Of a DNA stretch of 28,263 bases, positions 14,185-22,641 are shown one piece after another; position 1 is the first letter of the stretch, and each line of letters starts with the position of its first letter. The stretch is from JBOGGX01 sp050744245 (GTDB lineage Bacteria > Actinomycetota > Acidimicrobiia > Acidimicrobiales > JBOGGX01): NCBI GenBank assembly GCA_050744245.1, contig JBOGGX010000200.1:1-28263 (forward strand), read 5' to 3'. The translations under genes and the position numbers were made by a program. Below the pieces are notes generated by a model that was given only the letters and a program-made list of their open reading frames with translations, was not told the origin of the DNA and did not search any database.

Positions 14185-14652
14185 TCAAGGGTCGTCGGCG
14201 AGCCCGCCGAGAGGGATGCGATCGCCGACGTCGACCGAGGCCGAACCGTGCCGTTCGACCAGCGCGTCGACCGTCGCCCGCACGTCGCCATCGGCGTCGA
14301 GGCGGCGGGCGATGCTCCACAACGTGTCGCCGGGCTGGACGACGTAGACCGAGTGCTCGCCGGCGGCGATCGGTCGGGGCTGGGCTTGGGTCGGCACGGC
14401 GGCGCCGCCATCGAGCCGGGCTGCGATCACGACCAAGATGGCGGCGACCGCGGCCACGACCGCAAGCCGCCGTCGACGGACGAGGGCAGCCGGGAGCAGA
14501 ACCGGGCGGCAGATGGGAGACGAGACGAGCCCGGTCCGGCCCCGACCGCCCTCGAGAACGACGAGGCGAGGCCGGGTGGTCGTTGAAGGTTGCTGGTGCG
14601 CACCCGCCGACGCGGCGGTCGGCGGGGCTTCGATGAGCGCTGCGGTACCCAT
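14185..14652 (-). CDS. LysM-domain membrane protein, SOS cell-division inhibitor candidate (YneA/ChiZ type)
   Basis: 155 residues: a polar N-terminus, a basic stretch RRRRL then one transmembrane helix (about 62-80, LAVVAAVAAILVVIAARL), then an extracellular LysM domain (YVVQPGDTLWSIARRLDADG to GDRIPL, about 102-147). A LysM plus one TM protein divergent from lexA is the arrangement of YneA in Bacillus and Rv2719c (ChiZ) in Mycobacterium, which are SOS-induced and stop septation. The order nrdR - this gene - lexA is the same as in M. tuberculosis. ATG 14652 has AGGAG 9 bases upstream. SOS boxes at 14731 and 14760 lie nearest its start. The inhibitor role rests on position and domain layout. 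Confidence 0.8.
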   Translation of the reverse strand: MGTAALIEAPPTAASAGAHQQPSTTTRPRLVVLEGGRGRTGLVSSPICRPVLLPAALVRRRRLAVVAAVAAILVVIAARLDGGAAVPTQAQPRPIAAGEHSVYVVQPGDTLWSIARRLDADGDVRATVDALVERHGSASVDVGDRIPLGGLADDP

Positions 14653-14730
14653 GGAACGATTCTCCTGGAGGTGTGTGACAGCCAACCGGGGAAGGTTGGG
14701 CGCCGCCGCCACTCCGCCACGACCCGGAGA

Positions 14731-14744
14731 CGAACGCCTGTTCG
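14731..14744. promoter_or_regulatory. SOS (LexA) box 1
   Basis: CGAACGCCTGTTCG matches the actinobacterial/Gram-positive SOS box (CGAAC-n4-GTTCG). It lies 79 bases upstream of the LysM gene start. Confidence 0.85.
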
Positions 14745-14759
14745 GAGAGAGTCAACCAG

Positions 14760-14773
14760 CGAACGGGCGTTCG
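14760..14773. promoter_or_regulatory. SOS (LexA) box 2
   Basis: CGAACGGGCGTTCG, with perfect CGAAC/GTTCG arms. It is 29 bases from box 1 and on the LysM-gene side. Confidence 0.85.
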
Positions 14774-14787
14774 TGTCAAGGGAGAAA

Positions 14788-14801
14788 CGAACAAATGTTT
14801 G
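14788..14801. promoter_or_regulatory. SOS (LexA) box 3
   Basis: CGAACAAATGTTTG, one mismatch in the right arm. It is near the middle of the divergent space and may serve either gene. Confidence 0.8.
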
Positions 14802-14833
14802 TCGTGAGCCGAGTGGCATGGTACGGTTCCTCA

Positions 14834-14847
14834 CGAACACACGTTCG
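14834..14847. promoter_or_regulatory. SOS (LexA) box 4
   Basis: CGAACACACGTTCG, perfect arms, flanked by A and T. It is 106 bases upstream of the lexA ATG and probably mediates autorepression. Confidence 0.85.
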
Positions 14848-14952
14848 TCACGGTTCGACCCTCTTCGTCACCGAGGGTTGGGACGGCCCGGCGGTCGCCG
14901 TCGAGCCGCTCCGTCAGGTGGCCACGACCAGACCACGAGACAGGAGCTCATC

Positions 14953-15579
14953 ATGAGCGAGCTGACCCAGCGCCAGCGCGAGATCCTCGAAGTGATCGAC
15001 CGCTCCGTCCGTGAGCGCGGCTACCCGCCATCGGTCCGCGAGATCGGGGCGGAGGTCGGGCTCACGTCCCCGTCCACCGTTCACACCCATCTGTTGTCGC
15101 TCCAACGGCTCGGCTATCTGCGGCGCGACCCGACCAAGCCAAGGGCGATCGAGGTCAGGTTCGACGCGGCGTCGGGCGCCGCCGTCGAACGCCGCCCGGC
15201 TCGCCACGTGCCGCTGGTCGGCGATGTCGCGGCGGGCACCGACGTGTTGGCCCAGGAGAACGTCGAGGAGGTTCTCCCCGTCCCGGCCGACCTGTGCGGC
15301 GATGGCGACCTGTTCATGGTGCGAGTCCGCGGCGACTCGATGATCGATGCCGGCATCCTCGACGGCGACCTTGTCGTGGCCAGGGTGCAGGACACGGCGG
15401 AGAAGGGCGACGTCGTCGTGGCCGGTATCCCGGGGGAGGAGGCCACGGTCAAGACCTACAGCCGCAAGGGCACCAAGGTTGTGCTGGTGCCGGCCAACCC
15501 CAACCTCGAACCGATGCCGTACGAGCAGGACGACGTCACCATCTTCGGAAAGGTGGTCACCGTGCTCCGCAGACTGTGA
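14953..15579 (+). CDS. lexA: LexA repressor
   Basis: 208 residues. Winged-helix DNA-binding domain (LTQRQREILEVIDRSVRERG, YPPSVREIGAEVGLTSPSTV, residues 4-65), the self-cleavage site Ala94-Gly95 in GDVAAGTD, catalytic Ser129 (RGDSMIDAGILDGD) and Lys167 (EEATVKTYSRKG). RecA-stimulated autocleavage relieves repression of DNA-damage genes. ATG 14953 follows AGGAG with about 6-7 bases between and gives the usual N-terminus. Four SOS boxes upstream support autoregulation and control of the divergent LysM gene. Confidence 0.97.
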   Translation: MSELTQRQREILEVIDRSVRERGYPPSVREIGAEVGLTSPSTVHTHLLSLQRLGYLRRDPTKPRAIEVRFDAASGAAVERRPARHVPLVGDVAAGTDVLAQENVEEVLPVPADLCGDGDLFMVRVRGDSMIDAGILDGDLVVARVQDTAEKGDVVVAGIPGEEATVKTYSRKGTKVVLVPANPNLEPMPYEQDDVTIFGKVVTVLRRL

Positions 15580-15623
15580 CGAGCCGCAGATCTGCCCCGA
15601 CCGCGCCCGGCCGATGGGCGGAA

Positions 15624-15655
15624 GCGGGAACCCGCCGGTCCGCTCCGACCGGACC
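15624..15655. terminator. Two small hairpins between convergent lexA and ahpE
   Basis: GCGGG-AA-CCCGC (15624-15635) and GGTCCG-n7-CGGACC (15637-15655) lie in the 86-base space between the lexA and peroxiredoxin stops. Neither has a T-run. They are plausible shared terminator stems. Confidence 0.35.
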
Positions 15656-15665
15656 AGCCATCCGG

Positions 15666-16124
15666 CTACAGCCTGGTGAGCGCCTCGTCGTAGCGTTCCG
15701 GTGCCCGAGGGGTTCTCAACTCGTCGCTGCCGAACCGGTCGACGACGCGGCCCGATTCGTCGATGAAGAACGTCGCGCGCTTGGCGTAGCCCAGGCCGTC
15801 ATCGAACACCCCGTAGCGACGGGCAGCGGCACCGTGCGGCCAGAAGTCCGAGAGCAAGGGGAACTGGTAGTTCTGCTGCTCGCTCCAGGCCCGCTGGGCG
15901 CCTGGAGCGTCGCACGATACGGCGAGCACCTGCAGGCCAGCGTTCTCGAACTTGGCATAGTCGTCGCGCAACCGGCAGAGCTCTGCGCCGCAGACGCTGG
16001 TGAAGCTGAAGGGATAGAACACCAGAGCGACCGGCGTACCGCGGAAGTCCGAGAGCCTGACGGGCTTGAAGTTCGGGCCGACCAGGTCGAAGTCCGGGGC
16101 CTCATCGCCAATCTCGATCGCCAC
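15666..16124 (-). CDS. AhpE-type peroxiredoxin
   Basis: 152 residues, the length of M. tuberculosis AhpE (153). Thioredoxin-fold start (IGDEAPDFDLVGPNFKPVRLSDFRG), peroxidatic Cys45 in YPFSFTSVCGAELC with the family's PxxxTxxC pattern modified to PFSFTSVC, and the usual FFIDESGRVV later. It reduces peroxides or peroxynitrite using low-molecular-weight thiols or a mycoredoxin. Cys50 lies close and might act as resolving residue, though AhpE enzymes are regarded as 1-Cys. Translation starts at GTG 16124, eight bases after a TAGAAT -10, so the transcript is leaderless. Confidence 0.88.
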   Translation of the reverse strand: MAIEIGDEAPDFDLVGPNFKPVRLSDFRGTPVALVFYPFSFTSVCGAELCRLRDDYAKFENAGLQVLAVSCDAPGAQRAWSEQQNYQFPLLSDFWPHGAAARRYGVFDDGLGYAKRATFFIDESGRVVDRFGSDELRTPRAPERYDEALTRL

Positions 16125-16132
16125 GGCCGGCG

Positions 16133-16138
16133 ATTCTA
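16133..16138 (-). promoter_or_regulatory. -10 element of the leaderless peroxiredoxin promoter
   Basis: TAGAAT on the minus strand, 8 bases before the GTG. Its first three bases are the TAG stop codon of the decayed LuxR gene, so promoter and upstream gene end overlap. Confidence 0.55.
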
Positions 16139-18333
16139 TGGAGCCACAACGGCATCGGCCGCGCCCGACCGAGGCTCGTTCGGTGGCCCGGCCGTGCCCG
16201 AACCGGAAGCGCCCGCGCCGGAAGCAGCCGAGCCGGAAGCGGCCGAGCCGGAAGCAGGCGGGCGATCGGCGCGGCTGCGTCCGCCGACCGTCGACTCCCC
16301 GAGCGCGGCGGCGACCTTGTGCCGGCTTCGGACGCGGAGCTTGGACAGGATGTGCGACACGTGATGACCAACCGTCTTCGGGCGGATCCGCAGGCGCCGG
16401 GCGATGTCGGCGTCGGACAACCCCTCCTCGAGGAGTCTGGCCACGTCGAGCTCACGATCGGTGAGCGCGGCCGGATTGGCCCGGGTCCCGGCGTGAGGAC
16501 CGCGAGGCACACGCATGCCCAGGTCCCTCAGCCGGCCCACGACCAGGCGAGCCGAAGGGACGGCGCCGAGCGCGGTGAACCCATCGAGCGCGGTCCGGAG
16601 TTCGTGCTCGTCGTCGCTGTCGGCCCGGGCCACCGCCGCGACCAGTCGATGCACGCCTGGATCGCGGGAACGGCCACGTCGTATCGGCGGATCTCGCCGC
16701 CACCCGAGCCGATCTGGGCGTACCCCAACCCCACCCGGTGCTGTCGTGCAGGGTCGCGGCGGGCCAGCTCCATGCCCCGGTGGATGCGGGCCAGCCCGGC
16801 GTCGTCACCGGAGATGAAGAGGGCGACACCGCTCTGGATGAGGACGTAGCTGAGATGGTCGTCGCGGCCGAGCTCGGTGGCCAGGGCGATGGCCCTCCCC
16901 GCCCAGTGCTCGGCCTGGTCGAACTCTCGGGCGAGCATGTGCTGAGCCGACAGCGCCCCGTAGGCGTGCGCCAGCCCAGGTCCCCCCGGCGACGCCTCCT
17001 CGAGCACGACGACGGCCTCGCGAGCCCAGTCGATGGACTCCTGCTGCCGACCGGACCCCGCCAGTGCGCCCGTCCCCTCGGTCAGGATGTGCCCCTCGAC
17101 CAGCGGGTCACCGACGGTTCGGGCCAACGCGAGCGCCGCCCGGTAGCTCAGAACCGAGTCCTCGAGCTCACCGAGCACGAAGCGCTCCCAGGCCAGGCGG
17201 GCGTGCAGGTCGGCGCGCTCCCCCGGCGCCAGCCGCTCGGCATGGCCCAGGGCGAGCAGGAGATGCGCCGCCGCCTCCCGATGGGCGCCCATGGTCGTCG
17301 CCCTCGCCGCCGCCACGGGAGCAAGGGACAGGACTGCGTCGACATCGCCCGCTTCCTCGGCATGATGCGAGCCACGGGCCGCGTCGACGCCTCCGTTCGG
17401 GTGCGAGACGATGGCTCGGAGGGCGAGGCGATGGAGTTCCCGTTTGCGCGCCGCAGGGATCGCGTCGACGACGACCAACCGGGCGAGCTCGTGACGGAAC
17501 TCGAGCCGTGATCGGATCGCCACGACCATGCCTCCTCGATGATCTCGTCGATCGCGGCCGCGTCGGCGCCGGCGACCGCGTCGAGCATCGTCATCTCGAT
17601 GCCGACGGGCGAGATCGGCCGCCTCGATGGCCCGCCGGGCGGGCAGCGTGAGCCGGGCGACCCGGGCGAGCACGGCCTCGCGGACCGTCGGCGGCAGGAT
17701 GGCGGGGTCACCGGCGAGCGTCTCGGTCACAAAGAACGGGTTGCCGCCGGTGAGCCGGTGCAGCGAGTCGGCATCGATGTCGGTCCAGGACGCGAGTCGC
17801 CGGACCGCGGCGACCGAGAGCGGCTCGAGCTCGATCCTGGTGCGCAACCCGGGCGCGATATCGCCCAGCGCCACCCGCAGCGGATGGGTGGGATCGAGGT
17901 CATCGCGGAACGACACCACGATCACCGCCCGGGTGGTCGCCACCCGGCGGCCGAGGTAGGTGAGGAGGTCGACGGTGGCGTCGTCGGCCCAAGGGGCGTC
18001 CTCGATCACCATGACCGCCGGATAGTCGAGCCGCTGGAGCAACCGAAGGCCGGCGCCGAGACCTCCTCCCTGGTGGCTCCGCCGTCCAGGAGCTCGCCCA
18101 GCTCACCGGGGGTGTCGGCCGCGATGTCGAGCAGCGGACCCATGGCTCGGGGCGGGGTCAGGCCCCCACAGGACCTGCGCAGGACCGACGCCGCCGGTGA
18201 ACTCCCTGAGCAGCGACGTCTTGCCGACACCGGCCTCACCGCTCACGACGGCGACCTTGCCCGCTCCCGACTCGGTGACCCGCTGGAGCGCCGTGGTCAG
18301 GGCCCCGATGGCGTCGTCCCGCTCATGCAGCAC
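16136..18333 (-). pseudogene. Decayed LuxR-family (LAL/MalT-type) regulator
   Basis: The parts of a large ATP-binding LuxR regulator are present but in different frames. N-terminus: VVSGEAGVGKTSLLREF (P-loop), from GTG 18333. The frame then shifts near 18160 (a small deletion after VLWG), again near 18053 (one base before LRLLQRLDYPAVMVIEDAPWADD), and moves out and back at about 17622 and 17533. Near 16640 it jumps from PAIQACIDW to ARADSDDEHELRTALDGFTALG, where related proteins have perhaps 150 more residues. The C-terminal HTH is intact (LTDRELDVARLLEEGLSDADIARRLRIRPKTVGHHVSHIL). It begins 2 bases after the dapE stop. Five lesions make sequencing error a poor explanation. Confidence 0.8.
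16203..16262. repeat. Four 15-bp tandem units in the LuxR pseudogene tail
   Basis: Four consecutive copies of CCGGAAGC(A/G)GCCGAG with small changes (16203, 16218, 16233, 16248). On the minus strand they encode an Ala/Ser/Gly repeat (ASGSAASGSAASGAG) after the HTH domain. Confidence 0.75.
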
Positions 18334-18335
18334 GA

Positions 18336-19418
18336 CTACGACGTCGGCACGTCGGCGCCGTTGGTGAGGAGATCGGCGAGGGCCGCGTACACCGCATCCA
18401 GATCGGCTCGCTCCACCCGCTCGTCGGCGTTGTGGGCCAGCATCGGGTCGCCCGGTCCGAAGTTGAGCGCCGGGATGCCCGCGGCGACAAAGCGGGCCAC
18501 GTCGGTCCAGCCCAGCTTGGCCCGTCGCGGCCGCTCGCTCCGGGAGGCCAGGCTCCGCAGCAGCGGGTGTTCGAGCCCGGGCGGAGCCGCCGGGGCCGAG
18601 TCGACCAGCTCGACGACGTCGCCGTCCGACAAGGCGGGGGCGAGCAGCTCCCGCACCGACTCGGTGGCTTCTTCGACGGTTCGGTCGGGGGCGAAGCGAT
18701 GGTTGAACGCGACCGTGGCCCGGTCGGGCACCACGTTGCCGGCGACCCCGCCGTCGACGGCAACGGCCTGGAGCGCCTCGCGGAACTCACAGCCGTCGAT
18801 CACGGGCCGCCGACCCTCGTAGCCGTCGGCGAGCTGGAGGACCCGGCCCAGGCGATGAATGGCGTTGCGCCCCATCCACGGCCGGGCGCTGTGGGCCCGC
18901 ACACCCGCGAGGGTGATGCTCAGACGCAGGGTCCCCTGGCAGCCGGCCTCGATCACCGCGCCGGTGGGCTCGGCCAGGATCGCCGCATCGCCGGCCACCA
19001 GGTCGGGGTGCTCGGCGAAGAGATGGCCGAGCTGATTCTTGGCCGCGTCGACCTCCTCGCACGCGTAGAAGACATACGTCACATCGACCGCGGGTTCTGG
19101 CACGTTCTGGGCCAGCGCCAACAACACGGCATCGCCGCCCTTCATGTCGCAGGCGCCGAGCCCCCAGAGGGTGTCACCGACGATCCGGGCCCGGTCGTTG
19201 CCGTTCGGGGGAACGGTGTCGAGGTGCCCGGCGAGTACCAGCCGGTAGGGCCGGCCGAGGTCGGTGCGAGCGACGACGGACTCGGCCACCCGAGCGACGG
19301 TCAGACCATCGATCGGCCGAACCATCCCCTCGACGTGGTCGGCGATGGCCGCCTCCTGCCCACTCACCGAGGGCACATCGACCAGGACCGCGGTCAGCTT
19401 GAGCAGGTCGATGTTCAC
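18336..19418 (-). CDS. dapE: Succinyl-diaminopimelate desuccinylase
   Basis: 360 residues, M20 peptidase family. Zinc site: His65 and Asp67 in VLAGHLDTVP, Asp91 in GLGACDMKGGDAVLL, Glu121/Glu122 in YACEEVDAAKNQL, Glu150 in AILAEPTG, and a late His in PMLAHNADERV. It removes succinate from N-succinyl-LL-diaminopimelate, giving LL-DAP for lysine and peptidoglycan. GTG 19418 was chosen because VNIDLLKLTAVLVDVPSVSG is the family N-terminus; GGGGGAA is just upstream. It follows dapD by 35 bases on the same strand, so the two are probably co-transcribed. Confidence 0.92.
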   Translation of the reverse strand: MNIDLLKLTAVLVDVPSVSGQEAAIADHVEGMVRPIDGLTVARVAESVVARTDLGRPYRLVLAGHLDTVPPNGNDRARIVGDTLWGLGACDMKGGDAVLLALAQNVPEPAVDVTYVFYACEEVDAAKNQLGHLFAEHPDLVAGDAAILAEPTGAVIEAGCQGTLRLSITLAGVRAHSARPWMGRNAIHRLGRVLQLADGYEGRRPVIDGCEFREALQAVAVDGGVAGNVVPDRATVAFNHRFAPDRTVEEATESVRELLAPALSDGDVVELVDSAPAAPPGLEHPLLRSLASRSERPRRAKLGWTDVARFVAAGIPALNFGPGDPMLAHNADERVERADLDAVYAALADLLTNGADVPTS

Positions 19419-19453
19419 CGTTCCCCCGCCTCGTCCGGCCGAGCGGCCACGAC

Positions 19454-20278
19454 TCAGACCGTCGCGCCGTGGGTGCGGAGCACGTCGTTGAGCGCCGACT
19501 TGTCGTGGCGCTCGCCCTCGGCCAGCCGCTTGATGACGAGCACGCACGGCAGGCCGAAGTCGCCGCCGGCGAACCGACGCGGGCGGGTGGCGGACACGGC
19601 CACGCACCACGACGGGACGACCCCCCGGGCCAGCTCGTCACCGGTCTCGGCGTCGATGACCGGGATCGAGCGGGTAAGGACGCAGCCCGCACCGAGGACG
19701 ACACCGTGGCCGACCCGGGCGCCGTCGGCGACGACGCAGCGGCTGCCGATGAGACAGTCGTCGCCGACCATCACGGGAGTGGCCTGCGGCGGTTCGAGCA
19801 CCCCGCCGATCCCGACCCCGCCGGACAGGTGGACCCGTGCCCCGATCTGGGCACACGATCCGACCGTGGCCCACGTGTCGACCATGGTGCCGGCACCCAC
19901 CCGGGCGCCGATGTTCACGTAGCTGGGCATCATGATCACGCCCCGCTCGAGAAACGACCCGAAGCGGGCCGATGCACCAGGCACGACCCGGACACCGGCC
20001 GCGGCGAAGTCGCGCTTGAGCGGGATCTTGTCGGCGTACTCGAACGGGCCGAGCTCGACGGTCTCCATCTCGGACAGGGAGAACAACAGCAGGATGGCCT
20101 GCTTGAGCCACTCATGCACGACCACGTCACCATCGGGTTCGCCCTCGGCGACCCTGGCCTGGCCGGTGTCGAGCAGGCCGACGGCCTCGCGCACCAGCCC
20201 GAGCGCCTCCGGGTCGCCCGGCCGCAGTTCGTCGCGCCGGCGCCACAGCTCGTCGACGCCGCCGCGCAGATCGGCCAT
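19454..20278 (-). CDS. dapD: Tetrahydrodipicolinate N-succinyltransferase
   Basis: 274 residues. A helical N-terminus is followed by a left-handed beta-helix of hexapeptide repeats (IGARVGAGTMVDTWATVGSC, IGARVHLSGGVGIGGVLEPP, VMVGDDCLIGSRCVVADGAR), as in DapD. It transfers succinyl from succinyl-CoA to tetrahydrodipicolinate, the committed step of the succinylase branch. dapE follows. ATG 20278 sits 8 bases after a TATCGT -10 (leaderless). A divergent gene starts 70 bases away from a similar promoter. Confidence 0.93.
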   Translation of the reverse strand: MADLRGGVDELWRRRDELRPGDPEALGLVREAVGLLDTGQARVAEGEPDGDVVVHEWLKQAILLLFSLSEMETVELGPFEYADKIPLKRDFAAAGVRVVPGASARFGSFLERGVIMMPSYVNIGARVGAGTMVDTWATVGSCAQIGARVHLSGGVGIGGVLEPPQATPVMVGDDCLIGSRCVVADGARVGHGVVLGAGCVLTRSIPVIDAETGDELARGVVPSWCVAVSATRPRRFAGGDFGLPCVLVIKRLAEGERHDKSALNDVLRTHGATV

Positions 20279-20286
20279 GGGCTCGG

Positions 20287-20292
20287 ACGATA
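20287..20292 (-). promoter_or_regulatory. -10 element of the leaderless dapD promoter
   Basis: TATCGT on the minus strand, followed by 8 bases and the ATG. No Shine-Dalgarno is present. Confidence 0.55.
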
Positions 20293-20333
20293 CTTGGCGG
20301 CCGGGGATCCTCGATGGGCCCGACCGGCGTCGG

Positions 20334-20339
20334 TACTGT
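20334..20339 (+). promoter_or_regulatory. -10 element of the leaderless promoter of the helical repeat protein
   Basis: TACTGT, nine bases before the ATG at 20349. It is back to back with the dapD promoter. Confidence 0.5.
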
Positions 20340-20348
20340 CGATCGGCG

Positions 20349-21560
20349 ATGGTCACGATCGCCTCCGCTCCCCAGGACGGATCGTTGGACGACGTGCTCG
20401 AGGCCCTCGAGCTCGCCCTCGAGGCAATCGACGGGCTCAGGAATCAGATCGACGACGTGGCCGCCGCGGCCGACGCCGCATCGGTCGAGCTTCCGCCGGA
20501 CGAGCGCCCCGACCGGCTGTTGGCCGAGGTCGGCCGTCTCCACCGCCGGGTGGAGGAGATCGCCGAGGCGAGCTGGCGGACGACGGACGACGACCGGATG
20601 CAGCGGGCGCTCGACGCCATCGACCGGCTCCGGACCCAGGTTGACGAGGCCGACACCAGCGAATCGGTCCTGCGCACCCTCGACCTGGTCTCACAGGTGG
20701 CTGCTCGGCTCGACGCGGACGACGGCCGCGCCCTGGCCGAGCTGACGCTGGAGACGATCGACGACCTTCGACGCCAGGTCGACGACCGGGGCGACGACAC
20801 GCGTCGCGTGCTCGACCGGTCGGTGGGGCGCCTGGACGACCTGCGGCTCGAGATCGAGGCCCGTGACCCGGCCGAGGCGCTCGAGCTCGCGCTGGAGGCC
20901 ATGGACGACGTTGGCCGCCGGGTCGACGGCCGGGCCGACGCCATCGACCGGCGCCTCGACTCGATGGCGACCAGCCTCACCGGGTTGACCGAACTGGCCG
21001 CCGCCCTCGCCGGCACGGTGGCCGAGCTGGCGGCGGCTCCGCCCCCCGCGATCGAAGTTCCGCCGGTCGACGACGCCGTGATCGCCGCCATCGCCGAGCG
21101 CGTCGCGGGCGCGTTGCTGGGCCGAGTCGAATACGCCATCGGCGTCTCGACCGACCGGGCGCTCGGTCGGGTCGACGAGTCGACCGATCGCATGCTCGGC
21201 CGGTTCGAGGCCGCGGCCCTGCCCGCGGGCGACCAGGGAACGGCGGTGGTGGCCTCGGCCGCGGCCGCCATGTCGAGGTTGGAAGGCAGGCTCGACAGCG
21301 AATTCGGCTCGGTCGAGCGCAGCGTCGACCGGCTCGACCGCCACCTGGCCGAGCTCGAAGGGTTGGTGCGCGGGACGGTCGAAGCTCCCCACGCACCCGA
21401 GGTCGACCCCGACGACGCGGTCGAGATCGAGGCCGACGCGCCCTCGACCGCGGCGCCTTCGGGCCGGCCGACCACGGCCGAGGTGGCGGCCCGGCTCAAG
21501 GCGTCGGCCAACGGGCTGCTGGCCGGCCTCAGGGGGAGAGGCCGAGCCGTTCGGCGATGA
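20349..21560 (+). CDS. Acidic helical repeat protein, unknown function
   Basis: 403 residues, strongly charged, no signal peptide and no membrane segment. Four related helical units are visible: LALEAIDGLRNQIDDV (from 22), ALDAIDRLRTQVDEAD (from 87), TLETIDDLRRQVDDRG (from 133) and ALEAMDDVGRRVDGRA (from 181). Further heptad-like stretches follow (ERSVDRLDRHLAELEG), then a Pro/Ala-rich linker and a basic end (LLAGLRGRGRAVRR). It looks like a coiled-coil structural or scaffold protein, perhaps polar or cell-envelope associated given its dap neighbours, but I do not recognise a family. ATG 20349 follows a TACTGT -10 at leaderless spacing. Its 3' end overlaps convergent dapC by 32 bases. Confidence 0.7.
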   Translation: MVTIASAPQDGSLDDVLEALELALEAIDGLRNQIDDVAAAADAASVELPPDERPDRLLAEVGRLHRRVEEIAEASWRTTDDDRMQRALDAIDRLRTQVDEADTSESVLRTLDLVSQVAARLDADDGRALAELTLETIDDLRRQVDDRGDDTRRVLDRSVGRLDDLRLEIEARDPAEALELALEAMDDVGRRVDGRADAIDRRLDSMATSLTGLTELAAALAGTVAELAAAPPPAIEVPPVDDAVIAAIAERVAGALLGRVEYAIGVSTDRALGRVDESTDRMLGRFEAAALPAGDQGTAVVASAAAAMSRLEGRLDSEFGSVERSVDRLDRHLAELEGLVRGTVEAPHAPEVDPDDAVEIEADAPSTAAPSGRPTTAEVAARLKASANGLLAGLRGRGRAVRR

Positions 21561-22641
21561 GCTCGATGCGTTCGTCGGGCTGCACGGCCGCCACCCGCAC
21601 GAAACCGGCCCCGTCCGGCCCGTAGAACTCACCCGGGCTCACCAGCGCACCGGCCTCGACGGCCAACCGCTTCGTGAGGCCCCAGGCATCGGACCCCGGC
21701 GCCGGGGCCCACAGGTAGAACGCGCCGGCCGGCATCGGCGCCGGGGCGTCGACCGCCTCGATCACCTGCCGGAGCCGCTGCAGCCGGGCCCGGTAGCGGC
21801 CGCGCTGCGCCTCGACGTGGTCGTCGTCGCCGAAGGCGACCGCCGCGGCCGCCTGCACCGGGCCGGGCACGAGGAAGCCGGCGTGCTTGCGCACCTCGGA
21901 CAGGTAGCGGACGAGCCCGGCGTCGCCGGCGTAGAAGCCCGCCCTGGCCCCGGCCAGGTTGGAGCGTTTCGACAGCGAGTGGAGGGCAACGACGCCCTCG
22001 GGACCGGCCTCGAGGATGGTGCGGGGCGGAGCGTCCCAGGTGAACTCGACGTAGCACTCGTCGCTGACCACCGGGATTCCCCGCGCCCGGCCCCACCCCG
22101 CCGCGGCGACGAGATCGACCAGGTCGCCTGACGGGTTGGCCGGGCTGTTGACCCATACGCACAGGGCCCGATCCGCATCGGCGGTATCGACGTCGTCGAG
22201 CGCGAGGAAGGGCACGGCTCGGCAGCCGGCCAGGGTGGCACCCATCTCGTAGGTCGGGTAGCTGATCGCCGGATACAGCACGGTGTCGCGATCGGGGGCC
22301 CGCAGCCGGAGCCACTGGGGCAGCGTGGCCACGAACTCCTTCGATCCGATGCAGGCGGCGACATCCGCCGGGTCGACGGTCACGCCGAGCCGACGGGCCA
22401 TCCAGCCGGCGGCCGCCTGGCGAAACGCCGGGGTGCCGACGGAGGGCGGGTACCCACGCTCGGCGTCGGATGACCCGAGGGCGGCGGTCACCGCAGCCGG
22501 CGGAGGATCGCACGGGGTCCCGATCGACAGGTCGACGCACCCCCCCGGCCTGGCGTCGGCCTCGGCCTTCAGGTCGACCAGTCGCTCATAGGGGAACACC
22601 GGTGGCTCGAACGGCGGCCGGCCACCACCCCCGATGCTCAC
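21529..22641 (-). CDS. dapC: Succinyldiaminopimelate transaminase
   Basis: 370 residues, fold-type I PLP aminotransferase. Landmarks: FPYERLVDLKAEADARPGG and VDLSIGTPCDPPP at the start (typical of actinobacterial DapC), NSPANPSG, SDECYVEF, and the PLP lysine Lys225 in SLSKRSNLAGARAGF. It converts N-succinyl-2-amino-6-ketopimelate with glutamate to N-succinyl-LL-DAP, the step between DapD and DapE. The GTG start overlaps the hflX stop by 4 bases (GTGA), so it is the last gene of the aldo/keto reductase-miaA-dapF-hflX operon. Confidence 0.88.
   Translation of the reverse strand: MSIGGGGRPPFEPPVFPYERLVDLKAEADARPGGCVDLSIGTPCDPPPAAVTAALGSSDAERGYPPSVGTPAFRQAAAGWMARRLGVTVDPADVAACIGSKEFVATLPQWLRLRAPDRDTVLYPAISYPTYEMGATLAGCRAVPFLALDDVDTADADRALCVWVNSPANPSGDLVDLVAAAGWGRARGIPVVSDECYVEFTWDAPPRTILEAGPEGVVALHSLSKRSNLAGARAGFYAGDAGLVRYLSEVRKHAGFLVPGPVQAAAAVAFGDDDHVEAQRGRYRARLQRLRQVIEAVDAPAPMPAGAFYLWAPAPGSDAWGLTKRLAVEAGALVSPGEFYGPDGAGFVRVAAVQPDERIELIAERLGLSP

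Noticed and set aside
13997..14794. Upstream extension of nrdR giving a 487-residue protein
   Set aside because: The conserved NrdR starts at MRCP (13996), a leaderless -10 sits just before it, and the extension crosses the LysM gene and SOS boxes.
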